9,582 nucleotides of DNA from JBHEPS01 sp046261635 (GTDB lineage: Bacteria; Acidobacteriota; Thermoanaerobaculia; Gp7-AA8): the NCBI GenBank assembly GCA_046261635.1, contig JBHEOL010000209.1, forward strand, positions 1-9,582, written 5' to 3'. Below are positions 5,452 to 9,582 of the stretch, piece after piece. The notes beneath the pieces are model-generated. The model did not search any database. It was not told the DNA's origin and saw only the letters and a program-made list of their open reading frames with translations. Within the stretch, counting starts at the first letter, position 1; every line of letters starts with the position of its first letter. Position numbers and translations under genes: made by a program.

Positions 5452-7110
5452 ATGACGATCGAGCCGGAGAGCGAACCGCAGGCGGCCGCGAGACGCGGCG
5501 GCTACGCCTTCCTCGTGGCTGCCGGGATTTTTCTGAGCCGGATCGCGGGGCTCGTGCGGCAGGGCGTGCTCTCGTATTTTCTCGGCACGTCGACCGCCGC
5601 AACGGCGTTCACCGCCGCGATGCGGATTCCGAATTTCCTTCAGAACCTGCTCGGCGAGGGAGTCCTGTCGGCCTCGCTCATCCCCGTCTATTCGAAGCTG
5701 CTCGCACGGGGCGACGAAAAAACGGCCGGCCGGGTCGCCGGGACCGTCGCCTCCCTGCTCGCCCTCGTCACCGCAGCGATCGTGGCGATCGGAATCGCGT
5801 TCGCGCCTCTGCTGGTCAGCCTCCTCACGCCGGGATTCGAGGGGGAGACGCGGCTGCTGACGATCCGAATCGTCCGCATCATCTTTCCGGGAATCGGAGT
5901 CCTCGTTCTCTCGGCCTGGTGCCTGGGAGTTCTCAACAGCCACCGCTCCTTTTTCGTCCCTTATGTCGCACCGGTTCTCCTGAGCCTTTCCGTCATCACG
6001 GCGCTGCTGATCTTCGCTCCGGGTGAGAGCCTCGGCAGGATCGCAGTCATCGCTGCCTGGGGCGTCGTGGCGGGAGCGGTTCTGCAGTTTGGAGTGCAGG
6101 TGCCGTTCGTGCTCAGGCGCGCGGTCCCGATGCACTTCGGGCTCGAGCTCTCGCTCGAACCGGTGCGCCAGGTGTTCCGCAATTTCGGCCCCGTCGTCAT
6201 CGGCCGGGGCGTGGTCCAGGTGAGCGCATTCGTCGACGAGATCTTCGCCAGCTATCTGACGACCGCGGCGATGGCGGCCATCGGTTACGCCTACACGATC
6301 TACCTGTTGCCATTCAGCCTGTTCGGGATGGCGGTCTCGGCGGCCGAGCTCCCGGAGATGTCGAGCGCGGTCGGAACGCCCGAGGAAGTCGCCCGGAAGT
6401 TACGCGAGCGGGTGCGGGCCGGGCTGCGCCAGATCGCTTTCTTCGTCGTTCCCTCGGTGGTCGCGTTTCTGACCATCGGAAATTACCTCGTCGCCGCGCT
6501 CTATCAGCGCGGCGTGTTCTCGTCGCAGTCGACACTCTATGTCTGGTACATCCTGATCGGCTATTCAGTGGGGTTGCTCGCCGGCACCCTTTCGCGTCTC
6601 TATTCATCCGCGTTCTACGCGATGAACGACACCCGGACGCCGCTGCTGTTCGCGCTCATCCGCGTCACGTCGGCGGCCGCTCTCGGCTGGCTGCTCGCCT
6701 TTCCGCTGCGGGGCTACGTCGTCCTCTTCATCAGCGACGTCCTCGGACTTCCTCTGTTCGAGCTTCCCGGCGTCGATGCGCGGGTGGCTCTCGGAGCGGT
6801 CGGCCTCGCCTTCGCCTCGGGAGTGGTCAGCTGGTTGGAGCTCGGGCTTCTGCGTCGAGCTCTGCAGAAGCGAATCGGGCCGATTCCGGTGGCCTTCACG
6901 CTCCAGATGAAGCTGTGGGGGAGCGCTCTGATTGCCGCGACCGGATCGATCGCCTTCGCGCGCCTCGTTCTGGTGCGCTACCTGCCGGATCTCCATCCGA
7001 TTCCGGCGGCCGTCGGCGTCGCGGGGATTTTCGGGACCATCTACCTCGGGCTTGCGCTCGTTCTCGGGGTGCCCGAAGTAGGGGCGATCCGGAGGAGATT
7101 CCGCCGATGA
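5452..7110 (+). CDS. murJ: MurJ/MviN family lipid II flippase, divergent
   Basis: The 552-residue, highly hydrophobic protein has many predicted membrane helices, as expected for the 14-helix MOP-type flippase that moves lipid II across the inner membrane for peptidoglycan synthesis. The family signature is near the N-terminus: SRIAGLVRQ (29-37), then RIPNFLQNLLGEGVLSASLI (58-77). A later segment, GYAYTIYLLPFSLFG with SAAELPEMS, is also characteristic. Against E. coli MurJ, R18 and R24 are kept (R30, R36), but D39, R52 and R270 align with T51, Q64 and a Thr; this is judged by eye. The start ATG at 5452 has GGGGAG (5440-5445) at 6 nt. The gene diverges from the oxidoreductase gene with a 106-nt gap in which no clear promoter was seen. 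Confidence 0.92.
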   Translation: MTIEPESEPQAAARRGGYAFLVAAGIFLSRIAGLVRQGVLSYFLGTSTAATAFTAAMRIPNFLQNLLGEGVLSASLIPVYSKLLARGDEKTAGRVAGTVASLLALVTAAIVAIGIAFAPLLVSLLTPGFEGETRLLTIRIVRIIFPGIGVLVLSAWCLGVLNSHRSFFVPYVAPVLLSLSVITALLIFAPGESLGRIAVIAAWGVVAGAVLQFGVQVPFVLRRAVPMHFGLELSLEPVRQVFRNFGPVVIGRGVVQVSAFVDEIFASYLTTAAMAAIGYAYTIYLLPFSLFGMAVSAAELPEMSSAVGTPEEVARKLRERVRAGLRQIAFFVVPSVVAFLTIGNYLVAALYQRGVFSSQSTLYVWYILIGYSVGLLAGTLSRLYSSAFYAMNDTRTPLLFALIRVTSAAALGWLLAFPLRGYVVLFISDVLGLPLFELPGVDARVALGAVGLAFASGVVSWLELGLLRRALQKRIGPIPVAFTLQMKLWGSALIAATGSIAFARLVLVRYLPDLHPIPAAVGVAGIFGTIYLGLALVLGVPEVGAIRRRFRR

Positions 7111-7163
7111 GACCGAAACTGGCACCTTTCTTTCTTGACAGGAGGCGGCGCCTCAAACGATGA
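7107..7163 (+). CDS. 18-codon mini-ORF bridging murJ and the ABC ATPase gene
   Basis: The ORF encodes MRPKLAPFFLDRRRRLKR. Its ATG overlaps the murJ stop as ATGA (7107-7110), and its TGA overlaps the next gene's ATG as ATGA (7160-7163). GGAGGAG at 7091-7097 gives it a good ribosome binding site about 10 nt upstream. It is too short for similarity to mean much, and could act only as a coupling relay rather than as a peptide. The precise double overlap is the main reason to list it. Confidence 0.4.
   Translation: MRPKLAPFFLDRRRRLKR
7140..7154 (+). promoter_or_regulatory. Shine-Dalgarno sequence held in a small hairpin
   Basis: AGGAGG (7140-7145) is the only Shine-Dalgarno-like sequence before the ABC ATPase ATG at 7160, but its 14-nt spacing is long. 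GAGGC (7142-7146) pairs with GCCTC (7150-7154) around a 3-nt loop, so the site would be hidden unless ribosomes on the mini-ORF at 7107-7163 open it. This is a structural reading by eye. Confidence 0.4.
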
Positions 7164-8218
7164 CTGTAATCGATCAGACTCGACCCGTCCGCCGCGAGGA
7201 GACCACGCGCATCAGCCGGGAACCTCTGCTCGAGGTTCGCGATCTCCGGACGACCTTTTCGACGGACGAGGGGCTGTTTCACGCCGTCGACCGCGTCAGC
7301 TTCACGGTCGCTCCCGGCGAAGCGGTGGCGATCGTCGGAGAATCCGGCTCGGGCAAGAGCGTCACCGCCCTATCGATCATGGGCCTGGTGCAGTCGCCCG
7401 GGGCCATCACGAACGGCGAGATCATTTTCAAGGGGCAGAACCTGATCGGCATGTCCGATCGGGATCTCGGGAAGCTGCGGGGCGACGATCTCGCGATGAT
7501 CTTCCAGGAGCCGATGACGTCGCTCAATCCGGTCTTCACGGTCGGCGATCAGATCGCGGAGGCGATCCGGATCCATCGGGGCGTGGGCCGCAAGGCGGCG
7601 AGGGCGCGCTCGATCGAGATGCTCGAGCTCGTGTCGATCCCCGATCCGCACAAGCGGATCGATGACTACCCGCACCAGCTCTCGGGAGGGATGCGGCAGC
7701 GCGTGATGATCGCCATGGCTCTCTCCTGCGATCCCGAGCTGCTGATCGCCGACGAGCCGACGACCGCCCTCGACGTCACGATTCAGGCTCAGGTCATGGA
7801 GCTTCTCGGCGACCTCCAGCGCAAGCTCGGTCTCGCCGTCCTCCTCATCACACACGACCTGGGTATCGTCGCCGAGTTCTGCGAGCGCATCATCGTGATG
7901 TACACCGGGCGGATCGTCGAAGAGGCTTCGGTCGAAAAGCTCTTCGACGACCCGAAGCATCCGTACACGCGCGGGCTTCTCCGATCGCTTCCGCGGCTCC
8001 CCGACGCATCGGGCCAGCGCGCCGAACGGCTCGAGACGATTCCCGGCATGGTCCCGTCGATCTCCGGACTCCCGAAAGGCTGCAAGTTCAACACGCGCTG
8101 CCCCGACGTGATGGAGATCTGTCACGGCGAGGAGCCGGCTCGCATGATGGTGGGGGACGACCACGACGCGCGCTGCTACCTTTATGGCGAGCTCGCCGAT
8201 CCGGAGATGAACCGATGA
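7160..8218 (+). CDS. dppD: Peptide/nickel-type ABC transporter ATP-binding protein (DppD/OppD-like)
   Basis: The 352-residue cytoplasmic ATPase has Walker A GESGSGKS (60-67), Q-loop Q116 in IFQEPMTSLNP, signature LSGGMRQR (174-181), Walker B LLIADEP (194-200) and switch H232. The C-terminal oligopeptide/dipeptide (oligo_HPY) extension carries HPYTRGLLRSLP and four Cys (C308, C314, C321, C339) in a GC-x5-C-x6-C...C pattern. The OppD-class is known to hold a metal or Fe-S cluster at such Cys in at least one solved case; here that is inference. It pairs with the next gene, which overlaps it by ATGA, as the two halves of a peptide importer. The ATG at 7160 is chosen from the overlap with the mini-ORF. 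The symbol indicates family type; the substrate is not determined. Confidence 0.92.
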   Translation: MTVIDQTRPVRREETTRISREPLLEVRDLRTTFSTDEGLFHAVDRVSFTVAPGEAVAIVGESGSGKSVTALSIMGLVQSPGAITNGEIIFKGQNLIGMSDRDLGKLRGDDLAMIFQEPMTSLNPVFTVGDQIAEAIRIHRGVGRKAARARSIEMLELVSIPDPHKRIDDYPHQLSGGMRQRVMIAMALSCDPELLIADEPTTALDVTIQAQVMELLGDLQRKLGLAVLLITHDLGIVAEFCERIIVMYTGRIVEEASVEKLFDDPKHPYTRGLLRSLPRLPDASGQRAERLETIPGMVPSISGLPKGCKFNTRCPDVMEICHGEEPARMMVGDDHDARCYLYGELADPEMNR

Positions 8219-9288
8219 GCCTGATGCCCGCGAACGAGGCCGCGCCCCAGGAAACGCCCGTCCTCCCGCGCGGAGAGGGCGAGTCCGTTCTCGAGGTGCG
8301 CGATCTCAAGAAGTACTTCCCGCTCCGCCGAGGCATCCTGTCGCGGACGGTCGGGTTCGTGAAGGCCGTCGACGGCCTCAGTTTCTCGATCGCGCGAGGG
8401 GAGACGCTGGGCCTCGTGGGGGAGTCGGGCTCGGGGAAGACGACGGTCGGACGATCGATCCTCAGGCTGATCGAGCCGACCGACGGAGAGGTCATTTTTC
8501 GGGGAACGGACCTCCGCGGTCTCGATTCCGGGGACATGCGTCGGATCCGGCGCCACATGCAGATCGTCTTTCAGGACCCCTACGGATCGCTGAACCCGCG
8601 GATGACGGTTGGGCAGATCATCGGCGAGCCGCTGACGATCCACGGCAGCGGGAACCGGAGTGAGCGCAATCAGCGGGTCGCGGAGCTTCTCTCCCTGGTC
8701 GGACTCGATCCGGCGTACATCAAGCGCTATCCCCATGAGTTTTCCGGCGGGCAGCGTCAGCGTATCGGCGTAGCGCGCGCGATTGCGACCAACCCCGAGT
8801 TTCTGGTGCTCGACGAGCCGGTCTCTGCGCTCGACGTGTCGGTCCAGGCGCAGGTCGTCAACCTCCTGCAGGACCTCCAGCGCGAGCTTGGGCTGACCTA
8901 CCTTTTCATCGCGCACGATCTGGCGGTCGTCGAGCACATCTCGACACGCGTCGCCGTCATGTACCTGGGAAAGATCATGGAGCTCGCCTCGCGGGACGAC
9001 CTCTACCGCGACCCGCTCCATCCCTACACGAAATCGCTTCTGTCGGCCGTGCCCGTCCCCGACCCCGGGGCGAAGCGCAACCGCATCATCCTCAGCGGCG
9101 ACATCCCGACCCCGATCAATCCCCCGACGGGCTGCGTGTTCCACACGCGTTGCCCGATCGCGCGCTTTCCGCACTGCGCCGAAGAGGTTCCGGCCCTGAT
9201 CGAGCACCGTCCGGAGCAGTTCGCCGCCTGCCACTACGCGGGAGAGCCGGTTCCTCCTGTCAGGAATCTGGAAGCCGAAAAGGCGTAG
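8215..9288 (+). CDS. dppF: Peptide/nickel-type ABC transporter ATP-binding protein (DppF/OppF-like)
   Basis: The 357-residue protein has Walker A GESGSGKTT (69-77), Q-loop in IVFQDPYGSLNPRM, signature FSGGQRQR (176-183), Walker B FLVLDEP (196-202) and switch H234. An OppF-type tail follows with LHPYTKSLLSAVP, GDIPTPINPPTGC and cysteines C307, C313, C321 and C339. It is the partner ATPase of the preceding gene, starting at ATG 8215 in an ATGA overlap with that gene's stop. Together they form the nucleotide-binding pair of an importer for peptides or similar solutes. No permease or substrate-binding protein gene lies before them, and the gene after them starts like a secreted protein, so the transmembrane partners must be beyond the window or elsewhere in the genome. 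Confidence 0.93.
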   Translation: MSLMPANEAAPQETPVLPRGEGESVLEVRDLKKYFPLRRGILSRTVGFVKAVDGLSFSIARGETLGLVGESGSGKTTVGRSILRLIEPTDGEVIFRGTDLRGLDSGDMRRIRRHMQIVFQDPYGSLNPRMTVGQIIGEPLTIHGSGNRSERNQRVAELLSLVGLDPAYIKRYPHEFSGGQRQRIGVARAIATNPEFLVLDEPVSALDVSVQAQVVNLLQDLQRELGLTYLFIAHDLAVVEHISTRVAVMYLGKIMELASRDDLYRDPLHPYTKSLLSAVPVPDPGAKRNRIILSGDIPTPINPPTGCVFHTRCPIARFPHCAEEVPALIEHRPEQFAACHYAGEPVPPVRNLEAEKA

Positions 9289-9498
9289 GAAGCCTCTGCA
9301 CTTGCGCGTCGGTTCCCCAGGGGTGCGCCGGGTCCACTACAATACCGAGGGGTTCGCTGCTCGAGGTTTTCGCCGGCTCGCGAAACTCTTCCCTCCCGCC
9401 GGCGTATTCGAACTAGAGAGTTCCGCCCCCGGGAACGGCCCGGCGTAAACTCTCGCCCGCGAACTTCGTAATACAGGCTCGGTCCAGGAGGATTCTGA
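9289..9498 (+). other. Gap between the ABC ATPase gene and the next gene
   Basis: This 210-nt stretch holds no convincing gene. It has a possible -10 box TACAAT (9338-9343) but no good -35, a GTTCC...GGAAC inverted repeat (9420-9435), and an AGGAGG at 9486-9491. No intrinsic terminator with a T-run was found. The length and the good ribosome binding site suggest that the next gene has its own promoter here. Confidence 0.4.
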
Positions 9499-9582
9499 AT
9501 GTTCAAGACGCTTCGCATGGCGGCGGCTCTCGCGCTGCTCATCGCTCCCGCAGCGGCGGTGGCCCAGCAGACGACGCCTACC
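9499..9582 (+). CDS. Start of a secreted protein, cut by the window end
   Basis: The first 28 codons begin MFKTLRMAAALALLIAPAAA and end QQTTPT. This is a textbook Sec signal peptide with a charged start, hydrophobic core and an AxA-type cleavage site (VAQQ, probably after A22). The ATG at 9499 is preceded by AGGAGG (9486-9491) with 7 nt spacing, the best ribosome binding site in the window. The mature protein is beyond the edge, so its function cannot be told. It could be the substrate-binding protein of the ABC transporter just upstream, but the 210-nt gap also allows an unrelated gene. Confidence 0.85.
   Translation, partial: MFKTLRMAAALALLIAPAAAVAQQTTPT

Noticed and set aside
4264..6135. 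623-codon open frame on the minus strand
   Set aside because: It is antisense and out of frame to the oxidoreductase and murJ genes, with an Arg- and Asp-rich composition typical of high-GC shadow frames and no domain.
7135..7140. Perfect TTGACA -35 element before the ABC ATPase gene
   Set aside because: No -10-like hexamer sits at 16-19 nt downstream; TGTAAT at 7165-7170 is 24 nt away and inside the gene.

Overview
The window is high-GC bacterial DNA, densely coded and split at about 5.35-5.45 kb into two divergent blocks. Genes left of this point run on the minus strand and genes right of it on the plus strand. The presence of ribosomal protein S21, an exported low-complexity beta-rich protein, a MurJ with a 'LLQNLLGEG' type motif and decorated heptamer arrays around genes fits a Gram-negative-type lineage such as Acidobacteriota or a neighbouring phylum. 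This placement is an inference from gene style, not a proven assignment.

Minus-strand block, in order of transcription: a FAD-dependent oxidoreductase of the geranylgeranyl-reductase type (4194-5345); a squalene/phytoene synthase family protein (3264-4121); an exported two-repeat protein of unknown function (2454-3242); a 55-residue zinc-ribbon microprotein (2265-2432) ending 1 nt before udk, uridine kinase (1643-2263); then a RES-Xre type II toxin-antitoxin pair, antitoxin first (1143-1598) and toxin second (670-1146) with overlapping stop and start. After a short spacer comes rpsU (216-422), with its own promoter, a strong ribosome binding site and a strong stem-loop terminator. The first two genes probably make and modify an isoprenoid such as a C30 or C40 hydrocarbon. 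The microprotein and udk look translationally coupled.

Plus-strand block: murJ, lipid II flippase family (5452-7110); two peptide/nickel-type ABC transporter ATPases of the DppD/OppD and DppF/OppF kind (7160-8218 and 8215-9288), overlapping by ATGA, with no permease or binding protein in view; and the start of a secreted protein (9499 to the end). An 18-codon mini-ORF fills the murJ-dppD gap exactly, sharing ATGA overlaps with both genes.

The non-coding parts hold the more unusual signals. Three arrays of one degenerate 7-bp repeat flank rpsU, two of which form a long inverted repeat that pairs much better as plus-strand RNA than as minus-strand RNA. Two copies of the palindrome GCCAWATGGC lie exactly 22 bp apart on either side of a -10-like box at the antitoxin start, and are a good candidate operator. 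No CRISPR array, insertion sequence, tRNA or rRNA was seen. The strongest candidates for a second look are the toxin-antitoxin operator, the murJ-mini-ORF-dppD junction, and the MurJ that lacks several charged residues known to matter in E. coli.
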